64,000 nt of DNA from Mytilus galloprovincialis. Taxonomy: Eukaryota; Mollusca; Bivalvia; Mytilida; Mytilidae. The stretch spans positions 48,913,535-48,977,534 of the forward strand of contig NC_134843.1 of NCBI RefSeq assembly GCF_965363235.1. The letters are read 5' to 3'. The translations under genes were made by a program, and so were the position numbers. The number at the start of each line of letters is the position of its first letter. The stretch's first letter is position 1. The notes below the pieces were generated by a model that was given only the letters and a program-made list of their open reading frames with translations, had not been told where the DNA came from and did no database searches. This document shows, one piece after another, positions 45,516 to 55,850 of the stretch.

Positions 45516-46607
45516 ATGTCAAGAAAAAGCAGTCGAGCAACAGCAGGCAATCGTCTAGATACTGTCATAGCATCGTTGAAGGCCCCGTCTATTGCAGAAA
45601 GGGTAATTTCTAGCCCATTGATTGAGGCAGGTTCAGTCGCCAGTGGCGGTGGGTCGCCACCGGTAAAAGAGCATGGTCCAGAAAAGGCTATGGCCAAAAT
45701 GTTAAACGACCTACAGTCAAAATACGATTCCCTTGAATATGAAATTGAACGTCTGAGACTGGAAAAATCAATGAGTAAACGTACTATTACCTCGCCATCT
45801 TCTGATGTGGTAGATCAAGTCCAAGAACATATAAATCAGTTACAACTTCAAAACTCAGGTGTAAGAGGTAAGAAAGTCCGTAAGATAACAGACTTTGTTT
45901 GGCCAAACCCCCTAGACTTCTTAGAGAGCAGACACGTTATTGACATAGGCAATGGAAACCAAATTCGTACGGATGGGTTAACAAAGAAATTGACACTAGG
46001 TCAGGTCTCCATTGAACAATATGGTTATGCTAGTATTGAGATCATGAATGATATGCTTCGTAGTGGGGATTTATTACACGGGGAATTGCCAGACTATCTG
46101 TGTTACATACAATCTATTTTTCGGTTAGCAGCTAACAATGTTTGGGCTAGTGTTTTACTTTATGATATGGAGTACAGGGACCGCCAGGCACTTGAAAAAT
46201 TCAAATGGGGTACTTATATATCTAATCTAAGGGAATTTCATCTTGTTCAGAAACCAGATAGTGCTACAGCAAAGGCTATTCAAGAGATCCAGAATGTGTC
46301 GCGTAGTGCAAACAATGCTAATTATAAGGATCAAAATTCAGGCTTTAATAGTTACAACAAAAAGGGGAAAGGACCCTTTCTTCCTGATGGTCGCACTATT
46401 TGTAGGCGTTTTAACACAGGTGATTGTTATCGAAAGGACTGTAAATTGGCACATCACTGTGCAATATGTTATGCAAAAAATCACAATGCTTCTCAGCACT
46501 CAACTTCATTTCAATTTCGTCAATCACACAGTGTTTCCACACAGCAGTCATCTCAACCAGAATTCAATATGCATGGTTCAAAAAACGAAGGAACTACGGG
46601 TCGTTAG
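45516..46607 (+). CDS. Gag-like protein of the Ngaro element
   Basis: A 363-codon frame starts 20 bases after repeat A1. The N-terminal part is Ser/Ala rich, residues about 60-110 (ALNDLQSKYDSLEYEIERLR-like) look coiled-coil, and the middle part (FVWPNPLDFLE, IEIMNDML) resembles the capsid-like region of DIRS-order Gag proteins. Near the C-terminus a Cys/His cluster (CRRFNTGDCYRKDCKLAHHC) gives a CCCH-type finger likely to bind RNA. It would package the element's RNA. The 3' end overlaps the RT frame, as is usual in this group. Confidence 0.8.
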   Translation: MSRKSSRATAGNRLDTVIASLKAPSIAERVISSPLIEAGSVASGGGSPPVKEHGPEKAMAKMLNDLQSKYDSLEYEIERLRLEKSMSKRTITSPSSDVVDQVQEHINQLQLQNSGVRGKKVRKITDFVWPNPLDFLESRHVIDIGNGNQIRTDGLTKKLTLGQVSIEQYGYASIEIMNDMLRSGDLLHGELPDYLCYIQSIFRLAANNVWASVLLYDMEYRDRQALEKFKWGTYISNLREFHLVQKPDSATAKAIQEIQNVSRSANNANYKDQNSGFNSYNKKGKGPFLPDGRTICRRFNTGDCYRKDCKLAHHCAICYAKNHNASQHSTSFQFRQSHSVSTQQSSQPEFNMHGSKNEGTTGR

Positions 46608-48130
46608 ACCCCCACACATGGACAGAATTACTGCCAACATCAGATTTTGATTACAATTTTATTATTGATGGTGTAACTAATGGTTTTAATCTGATGAATA
46701 ATTTGTTTCACTCTAATTTTGTATGTGATTTTAATGAACCTTTTATTTGTAAAAATTACAAGTCAGCGTTAGAAAATTCTGATAAGGTTGACCTGAAATT
46801 AAGGTCTGAATTTAAACTGGGTAATTATATTTTGTGCAATGAGATAGAGACTCCAAAACTTGTAAGTGCTCTTGGTGCAATACCAAAACCTAACGGTTCA
46901 GTAAGATTGATTCATGATGCAAGTTTACCAGAGGTTGGCGGTATAAACTATTATGCAAGTGATACATCATGTAAATATATGGACTTAAAAGATGCATGTA
47001 AAATTATTAAAGAAGGTGATTTCTTGGCAAAAGTAGATTTGTCAAATGCATATAGAAGTGTGAAAGTGCACGCTTCTAATTACCCTTATACTGGGTTGCA
47101 CTGGAGATTTCAAGGTGATAATCAGGATACATTTTTCTATGACACTAAGTTACCTTTTGGAGCAGCTCAAAGCCCAAGCATTTTTCAGAGACTAAGTAGT
47201 GCTGTGTGTAGAATTATGAAATCAAAATATAATTTTTGTGTCATTGCATATTTAGATGATTTTTTAATTATAGAGTCTACATATGATAGATGCTCTGCTG
47301 CTCTAACTTGTTTGATTAAGCTATTGCGTAATTTAGGTTTTTACATAAATTGGAATAAAGTTGAAGGACCTTCACAGCGTTTAATATTTTTAGGTATTTT
47401 GATAGATACATGTAAGTTAACACTGAGTTTACCAGGTGATAAGTTAACAGAATTTTTTAATTTGTTATGTGATTTTAAAGGTAAACATAGGGCTAGTAAA
47501 AAACAAATAGAATCCCTTATTGGGAAGCTTAATTGGAGTTGCCAGGTTATAAAGGGGGGTCGCACTTTTCTTAGGCGTTTGCTAGACCTCAAGCATTCTT
47601 TGAAAGGAAGCCAACACAAAGTTATCTTGTCAGATGATTTTCAAAAAGACTTAAATTGGTGGATTCAATTTATACATGAATTTAATGGAACAGTGAATTT
47701 TATAAACAACAAACCAATAACCAACATTCAAACAGATGCGTGCAATTTTGGTGGAGGTGCATTCTTTAACAGTGATTACTTTTATATTAATTGGAAAATT
47801 GACATGCCAGCAGTTGCAGATTTTCATATCAACATTAAAGAGACAGTTACACTTATTTTGGCCCTTTTTCATTGGCACGAACAGCTACGAGACAAACATG
47901 TCATGGTATTTACAGATAATATGACAGCACGTTCTATAATAAACAAAGGCACATGCAAATCATCATATGTTATGAATTTATTGCGAAAACTTTTTTGGTT
48001 ACAAGCGACTTTTAATTTCACTGTTCAAGCAATTTTTCTTCCTGGAAAATTTAATGTATTAGCAGACTGTGTTTCAAGCAAGGATCCGGAAATTTTTTCA
48101 CCTAATTTCGGTCATTTTCATATAACTTAA
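46466..48130 (+). CDS. Reverse transcriptase-RNase H of the Ngaro element
   Basis: A 554-codon open region overlaps the end of the gag-like frame; its true start is unclear. RT motifs follow in order: ALGAIPKPNGSVRLIHDAS, LAKVDLSNAYRSV, LPFGAAQSPSIFQRL, the catalytic YLDD (near 47250) and LIFLGILID. RNase H motifs follow: QTDACNFGGGAFF, KETVTLILALFHW, FTDNMTARSII and a final LPGKFNVLADCVS. The YLDD box and the DIRS-like RNase H separate it from LINE RTs elsewhere in the window. It converts the element RNA to DNA before recombinase-mediated insertion. Confidence 0.88.
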   Translation: MLCKKSQCFSALNFISISSITQCFHTAVISTRIQYAWFKKRRNYGSLDPHTWTELLPTSDFDYNFIIDGVTNGFNLMNNLFHSNFVCDFNEPFICKNYKSALENSDKVDLKLRSEFKLGNYILCNEIETPKLVSALGAIPKPNGSVRLIHDASLPEVGGINYYASDTSCKYMDLKDACKIIKEGDFLAKVDLSNAYRSVKVHASNYPYTGLHWRFQGDNQDTFFYDTKLPFGAAQSPSIFQRLSSAVCRIMKSKYNFCVIAYLDDFLIIESTYDRCSAALTCLIKLLRNLGFYINWNKVEGPSQRLIFLGILIDTCKLTLSLPGDKLTEFFNLLCDFKGKHRASKKQIESLIGKLNWSCQVIKGGRTFLRRLLDLKHSLKGSQHKVILSDDFQKDLNWWIQFIHEFNGTVNFINNKPITNIQTDACNFGGGAFFNSDYFYINWKIDMPAVADFHINIKETVTLILALFHWHEQLRDKHVMVFTDNMTARSIINKGTCKSSYVMNLLRKLFWLQATFNFTVQAIFLPGKFNVLADCVSSKDPEIFSPNFGHFHIT

Positions 48131-49225
48131 AAGTTGGTGCCCCTTTTCAAAAACAGATTGTCAAAATCTCATTACTGCATGAGTATACTCCTACTCGTAG
48201 CATCAACGAACTTGTTTAACTGTTGCATCGCGTTTACTTCATGATTTATCCTACCATTTTCGTAAAATCGATCAAGAGCAATTAAGGGAAGGCAACAGTT
48301 TAAGAATAAAATGATTTTAATGACTCAAAATCGTAATTTTCTCAGTCATCGCTTACGTTTCTTTCGATTCTGAAGTCAAAATTCAAACCGGATGTAATGC
48401 GACAATACTAAAACGAACAATTCCGGACTTATTCCCGGGATTAGTTTTGTTTATCAAATTCACAAGAAAACATCGTTTTTTTTTTATATTTTACCTTTAA
48501 TAGTGTAAGAATATTAATGAAAATAGTTGCACTTGCTTTATTTAGCAAGAAATCATTTTAAATTTACGATTTAGTGTCAAATCTGCGGAAGAGAATTTTA
48601 GGCATGCGTATCATAGTAAACAAAGCACGTGTGTTAGTAGTGAAAAAAATCTTTTTTCTACGTAAATTAAATCAAGTTTTAATTTAATTTTAAATCATAA
48701 TTGACAATTGTCTTAGCTGAAAAGTAATTAAATAATGAAGACAGTTGGTATTGAATTTTAATTTCTTTATAATATTAGTTCGGAGCTTGTGATTAATAGC
48801 CAGGTGTGAATTAAAAACACAGGTAAAGAGATTAGCGATCATTAGCCAATAGCTCCCCGAGGCATTAATATAGCTATTAGGAGGGCCCTCAGGATTATAA
48901 CACTTTACTGGAGTGGCAGTTTAATTACAATAAACTGGATAACAAAACAAAAATATGTTTAAAATGGCGATTTGAAACTCAATCTCAACGAAATGACCGA
49001 AATTATTTCTGTTGAAAAATAAAATTTGACCTAAATCCCAATAAATGATTTAGGACTTTTGAGTTTCCAAATCGGTCATGTCTGGCATATATGACCGTTT
49101 CCGGAAACTTTCAAGATTGCATGAAAAAGGACAATTATCTAAGTTGTGGAGTTTGAACTATATATACTCGTGTGGTTTTATACCATTTACTTTGAAGGAG
49201 CTTTGTTCTCATATGTCACCGGCCT

Positions 49226-50200
49226 TTGTATTTTACAGGTGGGGAAGAGCTTCGTGCAAGACTGTATAGTAGTGTGCAGAAATACAAAGCCTGTGGTTGG
49301 TCAGAAGGGACAAAGCGTACATACAGGACTCAATTGAATTGTTTTCATACCTTTTGCGAATTATTAGACTTGGCTTTAGTGCCCTTTTCAGCAGATAATG
49401 TGTGTTTATATATAGCATATTTAGTGGATGTGAAATCATTTAAATATTGTACAATTGTGAATTATTTGAATATTATTAAGCATTTACACAAAGCAAATGG
49501 ACTAGAGGAGCCAATCTCCGGTAATTGGCAGATTCAGAAAGTTTTAAATGGAGTTCGTCGTTCTATAGGTGATGCACAGAAAGGTGCAGAATTAATGACA
49601 CCTCGATTACTCTTAATAATAAAAGCTAATTTAGATTTGAATTCGCAAAATGATATTTGTATTTGGTCAGCTTGCTTAATGGGATTTTATGGATTATTAC
49701 GTCCAGGAAATTTTTTGCATTCAGGAAAATATGTAGAACATAGAGATATCCAAATTTGTGATGTTCACTATCATAGAAATGGTTACGTTATTGAGCTTCA
49801 GTGGACGAAAACAGTACAATTTCGTGAACGAAAATTAAATATTGTGTTACCCTCTATAGTGGGGCATCCGTTGTGTCCAGCTTCAGCAATAAAGGAATTA
49901 TTGCATTTTCATTTTAAACGTGGTGCAAAGGAAGACGCACCTTTATTGTGCAATTTATCATATCAGATGTTTATTTCACGCATTAATAGCATTTTAATTA
50001 GCAATGATATCAAACAGCATATAACAGGTCACTCTTTTCGACGGGGCGGTGCCACTTGGTGTTTGCGCATTGGGATGTCGGACAGTATGATAAAGGATAT
50101 TGGAATGTGGAAAAGTGATGCATATTTACGGTACACAGAAGTGGACCTCAGCAGAAAATTTGACATTGTGCAATCTTTTGGTTCTAGCCTTCCGACCTAG
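49226..50200 (+). CDS. Tyrosine recombinase of the Ngaro element
   Basis: A 324-codon frame ends 33 bases before repeat B1. The N-terminal half resembles a SAM-like core-binding domain (SADNVCLYIAYLVDVKSFKY). The catalytic half shows LMGFYGLLRPGNFL with the first Arg, ITGHSFRRGGATW with the His-x-x-Arg box, and the C-terminal YLRYTEVD with the candidate Tyr nucleophile. This is the integrase of Ngaro/DIRS elements and replaces the DDE integrase of LTR elements. About 1.1 kb between the RT frame and this frame has no clear coding. Confidence 0.88.
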   Translation: MYFTGGEELRARLYSSVQKYKACGWSEGTKRTYRTQLNCFHTFCELLDLALVPFSADNVCLYIAYLVDVKSFKYCTIVNYLNIIKHLHKANGLEEPISGNWQIQKVLNGVRRSIGDAQKGAELMTPRLLLIIKANLDLNSQNDICIWSACLMGFYGLLRPGNFLHSGKYVEHRDIQICDVHYHRNGYVIELQWTKTVQFRERKLNIVLPSIVGHPLCPASAIKELLHFHFKRGAKEDAPLLCNLSYQMFISRINSILISNDIKQHITGHSFRRGGATWCLRIGMSDSMIKDIGMWKSDAYLRYTEVDLSRKFDIVQSFGSSLPT

Positions 50201-50233
50201 CTAACTTGGCAACTCCCCCTTTTTTGGTTGGGC

Positions 50234-50534
50234 TGGGGATTGTCTACCCTTCATTGTACTGATTGCATTATTAATTGCATTTTCTTATTATTAAAATTTG
50301 GCCCATTACACAGCCTTATGTTTATTTACCATATATATACATATTGCCAAACTTGGAATCAAAATAAGGGATTCAGTGAATACCGACTTTGATGTAAAAT
50401 GGTACTTCCTACTCCATTCTATTTGCAACGTTTATAATCTGGTATTTAGCTAAACCATTAGATAAATGATGTAAGCGGCATACGCAGTTATAAATAAATG
50501 ATATAAGCAGCCGCATGGCGCAATTTTTGCATTC
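50234..50534 (+). repeat. Ngaro joined repeats B1-A2
   Basis: B1 (50234-50363, TGGGGATTGTCTACCCTTCA to TTGGAATCAAA) is followed without a gap by A2 (50364-50534). This junction is the part that templates circular DNA formation in the Ngaro replication model. Confidence 0.88.
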
Positions 50535-50730
50535 CCCACCCACCCATCCCAGTAGCATTATTGAATGGGTGTGGTTTAAGCATAGATTATATATATCACT
50601 TTTGCATTATATCAATTATAGGATACTACATGTATTATTATTTTCATTTTTCTATCTTTTGTGATTATTCATATATGTTTTAGCTTTCAGAATTGCATTC
50701 TGAATTGACTTTAAAGGAATATAAAGCATT

Positions 50731-50860
50731 TGGGGATTGTCTACCCTTCATTGTACTGATTGCATTATTAATTGCATTTTCTTATTATTAAAATTTGGCC
50801 CATTACACAGCCTTATGTTTATTTACCATATATATACATATTGCCAAACTTGGAATCAAA
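50731..50860 (+). repeat. Ngaro split repeat B2, right terminus
   Basis: 130 bp, the same as B1; marks the right end of the element. Confidence 0.9.
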
Positions 50861-50934
50861 TGTAATCATTAGTCCAGACGCCATCTAATTACCTATCGAT
50901 TTGACCTCAGATGACCATATAAGCGATGTAAACA

Positions 50935-51858
50935 TCTATACTATTAAACGAGAAGACCTCATTTTTGGTGTCGCTTCTCTTCTTTCCACAATACATTAAT
51001 CAACACGACTCTGTGTCCTATATGTACAGTGCATAGTCGCATTTGTCAACCATTCATATGATTATTCAGATTGAGTTATTTTGGGAGAAAAACGAGAAAA
51101 AAAGCATCCGGATATTGTCCCGTCATTGGACGAAATTTTAAGTCAGATTATACTTCCGGTTTGCGTTTTTCTGTATACTTTGAACAAACAAATAGTACGA
51201 ATAAAGTGTATTTTAATTCTGTTCAGAGTTTATTAAATGGAGAGGGTCTGTATACTATGTCAATTGACCACCATGGATCGATTACTAAACTAAGAATTGA
51301 AAGTAAATACACTTTATTTATATAGTAATATACAGATAAGCGCTAAAATTATTCATGTGAACTTTTGATACCTTTTCTGAAATTCTCCATTCATTAAATA
51401 TTTTACAAAATTCATTGATAACAAAAAAAAAGAAAGATGTGGTATGATTGCCATGTTGAGACAACTCTCCACAAGAGACCAAAATGACACAGAAATTTAC
51501 GACTATAGGTCACCGTACGGCCTTCAACAACGAGCAAAGCCCATACCGCATACTCAGCTTTAAAAGGCCCCGAAATGACGATGTAAAAAAATTCAAACGA
51601 GAAAACTAGCGGCCTTATTTATGTACAAAAAAAGGAACGAAAAACAAATATCTAACACACAATAAAACGACAACCACTGAACTACAGGCTCCTTACTTAA
51701 ATTTTCATAACACACTAAATGTATGTTCATATTGAAATTGATAGAAAACCAAAATTTGGGAATTTTGGAAATGAAGGAGGAGGTATAAAACTTCTAACAA
51801 CACTTTACATACTTTTAACTCCGCTCTGAATGCCCGCGATTTCGCGGGTGTGTTCTAG
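50935..51858 (+). mobile_element. Non-autonomous Helitron
   Basis: The 5' end TCTATACTATTAAACGAGAA follows an A. The 3' end has a GC hairpin CCCGCG-ATTT-CGCGGG (51833-51848), six bases, then CTAG (51855-51858), followed by T. A TC start, a hairpin a few bases before CTRR and insertion between A and T are the Helitron hallmarks. No Rep/helicase coding. An 84-codon frame at 51071-51325 has no domain I recognise. It carries another repeat at 51422-51705 and lies in the right part of the TTAA MITE. Confidence 0.8.
51422..51705 (+). repeat. GATGTGGTATGATTG repeat family, longest plus copy
   Basis: AGATGTGGTATGATTGCCAT, GAGACAACTCTCCACAAGAG, GGTCACCGTACGGCCTTCAA, GGCCCCGAAATGACGATGTA and CGACAACCACTGAACTACAG. 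It is inserted inside the Helitron. A Gln/Lys-coding frame is absent, so it is non-coding. Whether the family is a SINE or a MITE cannot be decided here; no tRNA-like boxes and no clear TIRs are visible. Confidence 0.85.
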
Positions 51859-52056
51859 TAAATATTTAAAGAGGTCGACTCATTCACTTGCAAGTGAATT
51901 ACTAATTATCAATGTTTCTTAGCGTAATTTGACAAAATTGAACCTTTTCGGCTGCAAAAAGCGAATTGTCATTTCACTATTTCACTTTCATTATTGATTG
52001 AACAGAAAAAAATCAAACTTTAGATTTTTTATGTATCTCGTAGCTATAGTGCTCCT

Positions 52057-52620
52057 TTAATAAATTTTATATGCAACTTTTCATAGGCATGACTGTCTTT
52101 AAATGTCGAAATAATTCCCCAGATTTCGCTACAATAAAGGAGAATAGGGGCTACTAAGGAAAAAGTTTTTCCAGAAGTTAACAAGGGTTATCTAATCCTA
52201 TTGTTTTCTTTATTTTAAAATATGCTTTCCTAGCTTTTTCAATAAGCGAAGTGATGGCGACATTAAAACTGCCATTATATCTAATATTAATACCCAAGTA
52301 ACAATAAGTATTAACTGTCTCTATAAGGATTTGCCATTATAATAAAATTCATTCGTTTGAATTAAAAACCATTACTTTTGATTTCTCTGTGTTGACTTGC
52401 AATTTCCAAGGACAACAATAATTACTTAATGTATTGAGACAATTTTGCAAACCCTCTTTGCTATCAGATAATAATACAATATCATCGGCATACAAAGGTG
52501 TATTTAATGAAACATCACCAACTACAACTGGATCTGGATTGATATTTTCCAAGTCTTTAAGTATGTCGTTTTTAAAAAAAAATAAAGAGAAGAGGACTCA
52601 ATATCTACACAGTACAAGTG
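52057..52620 (-). mobile_element. LINE, reverse-transcriptase part (right half of a split copy)
   Basis: Minus-strand reading from about 52610 gives ILSPLLF, then DLENINPDPVVVGDVSLN, TPLYADDIVLLSDSKEGLQ with the YADD catalytic box (near 52490), and LQVNTEKSKVMVFNSNE. Then come YNGSFNVAITSLIEKARKAY and APILLYCSEIWG near 52140. It continues after the TTAA site at 45166. The endonuclease and N-terminal RT part are missing upstream of about 52620, so the copy is truncated. YADD and the order of motifs identify a jockey/I-type LINE. Confidence 0.82.
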
Positions 52621-52810
52621 TATATAGTGTGACTGTACACATACACTTTACTTACGAAAGCTGAGAGTTAGATCTACTATAAAACATCAAAAACCTGATT
52701 AATAATGTGATACAAATTGATTGGAAATACGAAAAAAGAATTGAAAAACATCGATAAACAAAAAGTTTAATCTGCAAACCGAGTCCCAGTGATTTCTTAT
52801 AGTAGTCTCA
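52621..52810. other. No gene seen
   Basis: AT-rich spacer between the LINE and the minisatellite. Confidence 0.5.
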
Positions 52811-53095
52811 ACTGTGGTTTAACCAGAGACAATTGTATTATATGACTGTGGTTTAACCAGAGACAATTGTATTATATGACTGTGGTTTAACCAGAGACAA
52901 TTTTATTATATGACTGGGTTAACCAGAGACAATTGTATTATATGACTGGTTTAACCAGAGACAATTGTATTATATGACTGTGGTTTAACCAGAGACAATT
53001 GTATTATATGACTGTGGTTTAACCAGAGACAATTGTATTATATGACTGTGGTTTAACCAGAGACAATTGTATTATGTGACTGTGGTTTAACTCAA
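52811..53095. repeat. 34-bp minisatellite, about eight units
   Basis: Unit ACTGTGGTTTAACCAGAGAC followed by AATTGTATTATATG. Two units are shortened at ACTG(T)GGTTT. Each unit contains the palindrome GGTTTAAACC-like GGTTTAACC. Confidence 0.92.
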
Positions 53096-53397
53096 CGAAT
53101 AACTCAATTTATGACATCAACATGTTAATATGATGACATTTACATACGAGAAAACCTCCAAGGGTTCACTATCCTCTAATCATTTCAGAATCTTGGGGAT
53201 AAAAAAAGAGGGGATTCTTTGTTGGCTCCTTCAGGCAGGTAAACATTTGTAAATTATAACACACCAACAGCAAAAAAAATATAATCAAGAAGAACATTTC
53301 TTTCAATTTTGCTACATAGAACCATAAATATCCAAACATGTTAATTCTGCATAACTTACTAAGGGTCGTTCGTACGGTTACCAATGAAAATAAGATC

Positions 53398-53510
53398 TAT
53401 GTGGTATGAATTGTCACGACACCATAGACCAAATGACATAGAAATAAACAACTATGGGACACCGTACGACCTTCAACAATTAGCGACAACCATAACTGCA
53501 TACCTAGGAT
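53398..53510 (+). repeat. Diverged GATGTGGTATGATTG family copy
   Basis: ATGTGGTATGAATTGTCACG, CATAGACCAAATGACATAGA, ACACCGTACGACCTTCAACA and CATAACTGCATACC. Confidence 0.75.
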
Positions 53511-54019
53511 ATCACAAAACCTGCTGTTATTAACTGGACCAACGGAGGAATATCACAGGATCGAGGTATTCGGCATCAATTCATGTCAGTACAAGAATAC
53601 ATACGTATGATATGCTATGTAGTATTTATTGTTTAATTGCTGCATCATTACTTTTAGTATACTAGTTGTATGGGCCGTTGCCAATTATTGTAATTGAGTT
53701 TGTGCCAATAAAATATTTGTATTTGTATGATTTTTATATTTGTGCCTCTAAAAGATTACATATTAAAACAGATTCAACAGAGTTTCATCGACAAATGAAC
53801 GGAAAAAATCATTGTTATAATTGTAGATATCGATGAACTACGAATAAAATCCCTTAATTTTGACCACACAGTGACACCCAGGTTAATATAGGAAATGTTG
53901 GCCGTGTTTTTCGAGGATTTCAGAAAAGTAGTATATTTATGATAAATCTTTGGGTTTTCCGGCAAAAAATATAAATACATTCAGTGACCGCTTACAACTT
54001 TCTCCTAAATGAATGTAAA
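53511..54019. other. No gene seen
   Basis: AATAAAATATTTGTATTTGT near 53710 resembles a LINE 3' end but has no coding beside it. Confidence 0.35.
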
Positions 54020-54185
54020 CTTTTTTGGTCTCTAGTGGAAAGTTGTCTCCAGCTGAGGGACGCCTCCGGGTGCGGGAGTTCCTCGCTACATTGAAAACCC
54101 ATTGGTGGACTTCGGCTGTTGTCTGCTCTATGGTCGGGTTGTTGTCGCTTTGACACATTCTCAATTTTATCATTGGCAATCATTA
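54020..54185 (-). repeat. Mussel dispersed repeat (CTCCGGGTGCGGGAG type) within a GATGTGG-family tail
   Basis: TTTGGTCTCTAGTGGAAAGT and CATTGGCAATCATTA are pieces of the GATGTGG family. Between them lies CGCCTCCGGGTGCGGGAGTT, CCATTGGTGGACTTCGGCTG and TATGGTCGGGTTGTTGTCGC, another repeat I recognise from bivalves. The overlapping minus frames of 63-80 codons are by-products. Confidence 0.55.
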
Positions 54186-54705
54186 GCTAGCGTAATTAAC
54201 GGATAGGCTGGTGCCTTATTATTTTGGATATCATAATATGATTGTAACTCCCTCCTTTATCTTCTTTCAGCTAATGTTTGGGTTTGATATATTATATGCT
54301 TTTCAGATCTTTTCTGTATATTGTAGATGACTTTGTGTGCTTTTAACATTTGTGTTCAATGCAACAAGATTATAGACAATACGAAATAATGGTCAAATTA
54401 ATCTATTTTGCTGCATGAGGCTATAATATTGAGTCATACTCCGATATTCTTTTATCTTGTAATATTCCTTCATTTGCATTATGTTTGATTTGACTAGATA
54501 GAGAAAGAAAAAAGATCTAAATCTGCTTAAACTTTAGATATTTAGATGTATGATAAAATGATAACTTATAACACCACCTTGATTTGAATCCTTTAATTAT
54601 TATTTTAAAGTATATTATAATATTATAAATATAAATACGATCTAATATTGAGTAACAGCTGCTTGACCCTTAGCTACGCAGAGTTTTTATGCTAATAATT
54701 CACAT

Positions 54706-54850
54706 TCAGCATGTAGTAAGTCCGCTTGAAATGTTAGGTTGATTATTTGTGTAGATCTTTGATAGAAAATCAAATAACAAAGGGTCACGGGACTGTATGT
54801 GTTTTCTTCCTTCCGACTCAGTTCTGCATACATACTGGCCAAAGTTGCAC
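54706..54850 (-). CDS. Metallopeptidase, last coding exon
   Basis: Starts after the acceptor TTTCTTTCAG (54852-54851) and encodes 47 residues with stop TGA at 54706-54708. It begins CNFGQYVCRTESEG and continues ..HIQSRDPLLFDFLSKIY. Phase 2 entry matches the donor of exon 55702-55850, joining to give Met-Cys. The C-terminal QSRDPLLFDFL pattern is like the end of related secreted metallopeptidases, which close with a conserved 'DP.L..L' helix. Two Cys early in the exon and one just before the stop fit an extracellular protein. Confidence 0.8.
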
Positions 54851-55701
54851 CTGAAAGAAAAAAAAAGAAAAGCAGGAAATGCATTCATGCCTCTACACAT
54901 ATAATTATGTTCGTAAAATGTAAAGCATTACTACTTCAAATCATGCACATATATTAATATAGATACTCGTTAAGACTACATTTAAACGGTTCTAAGAAAA
55001 GAAAGTACATGACTATACAAGAAAATGCAAACTAAATAAGTGGATGAAGGAGCTAGAGAGAAAAAACAAGAAGAAAGGGAAAGAGACAAAAAGACAAATG
55101 AACAAAAAAATATCACGCAGAAAACTTATGATCTCACTTCAACTTGCGGCAAACTGGTAAATCAAGTAGATCAAAACGTAGTTCATGTTCTGCTAGTTTG
55201 GTTGTTCATGAGCGATGAAAGAAGAGCGGAGTTGAGATAACAAAAATGAAAGATAATTCATGATAATCTTAGCCTTCGAATTTTGTTCATCATTAACATA
55301 GCGGTATTGTATATGTTTGTCAGCTGGAATGTTGCTGCATATAATTTGAAAAGTTCCCCACTAAAAAAAATTAAAATGTTTCTCCTTTGTCATAATTTTT
55401 TTTTCTTCATAAACGGTTTTACTGTCGAGTGTTTTTTTTTTATAAGTTAAAGCCAGAAGTAAGTGGCGTCTAATTTTTCAACATATGTAATGTCATATAT
55501 ATAGCTTGCAGTAACTGTGTAAAAGGGTAAAATTTTATCCTGTTTTATTGTCGCTTATTCTTAAATCTGTCTTATTGTCTTATAGAATTATTATTTCATC
55601 AGGACCTTTTTACTGTTTGAATTTTTATTTTATATTAAACCAAGGTTACAATTGTAGAAGACATAGCATATATTGTCACAATTAAAGCAATTAAGACATA
55701 C
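54851..55701 (-). other. Metallopeptidase intron; nothing else seen
   Basis: The plus-strand frame at 55040-55240 is Lys/Glu-rich and unsupported. Confidence 0.5.
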
Positions 55702-55850
55702 ATGTTTAGACCGCCCGTGACATCTGTTCTATTAGTCACGTGAAAAAATGCTTGAGTTGCTTCTGCCCAATATTCTGTTGGATTAGACATAGCATAGCTG
55801 TCAGCATACCATATCCAATGGTTCTTTGCATGATTATAAATCTCTTTTAT
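55702..55850 (-). CDS. Metallopeptidase, exon with the third-ligand region
   Basis: Acceptor AACTTTGTAG at 55852-55851, donor AT|GTATGT at 55702/55701; 149 nt, entry phase 0, exit phase 2. It encodes IKEIYNHAKNHWIWYADSY, then MSNPTEYWAEATQAFFHVT and NRTDVTGGLN. In gluzincin-type metallopeptidases a Glu downstream of HExxH is the third zinc ligand; the EYWAEATQ segment, which lies about 38-40 residues after the second His, is the obvious candidate. An NRT sequon suggests glycosylation and therefore secretion. This exon has no ATG and is easily missed by ORF listing. Confidence 0.82.

Larger units (their letters stand above)
45326..50860 (+). mobile_element. Ngaro-type tyrosine-recombinase (DIRS-order) retrotransposon, looks whole
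   Basis: The element has the split direct repeat layout of Ngaro: A1 (45326-45496), coding region, B1 (50234-50363) directly joined to A2 (50364-50534), spacer, B2 (50731-50860). The two A copies (171 bp) and two B copies (130 bp) appear identical by eye. Coding parts in order are gag-like, RT-RNase H and tyrosine recombinase, all on the plus strand. No target duplication surrounds it, as expected for recombinase-mediated insertion. Near-identical repeats and long open frames indicate a very recent insertion. It lies inside the TTAA MITE. Confidence 0.88.
45167..52056. mobile_element. TTAA-duplicating MITE split by later insertions
   Basis: The left end AGGGGTACTATAGCTG at 45167 and the reversed right end AGGAGCACTATAGCTAC at 52056 are flanked by TTAA on both sides (45163-45166, 52057-52060). 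Removing the Ngaro and the Helitron leaves about 431 bp, a normal MITE size. It sits inside a LINE, whose frame reads across one TTAA as KFIKEILG. TTAA duplication points to piggyBac- or Kolobok-type mobilisation. Confidence 0.8.
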
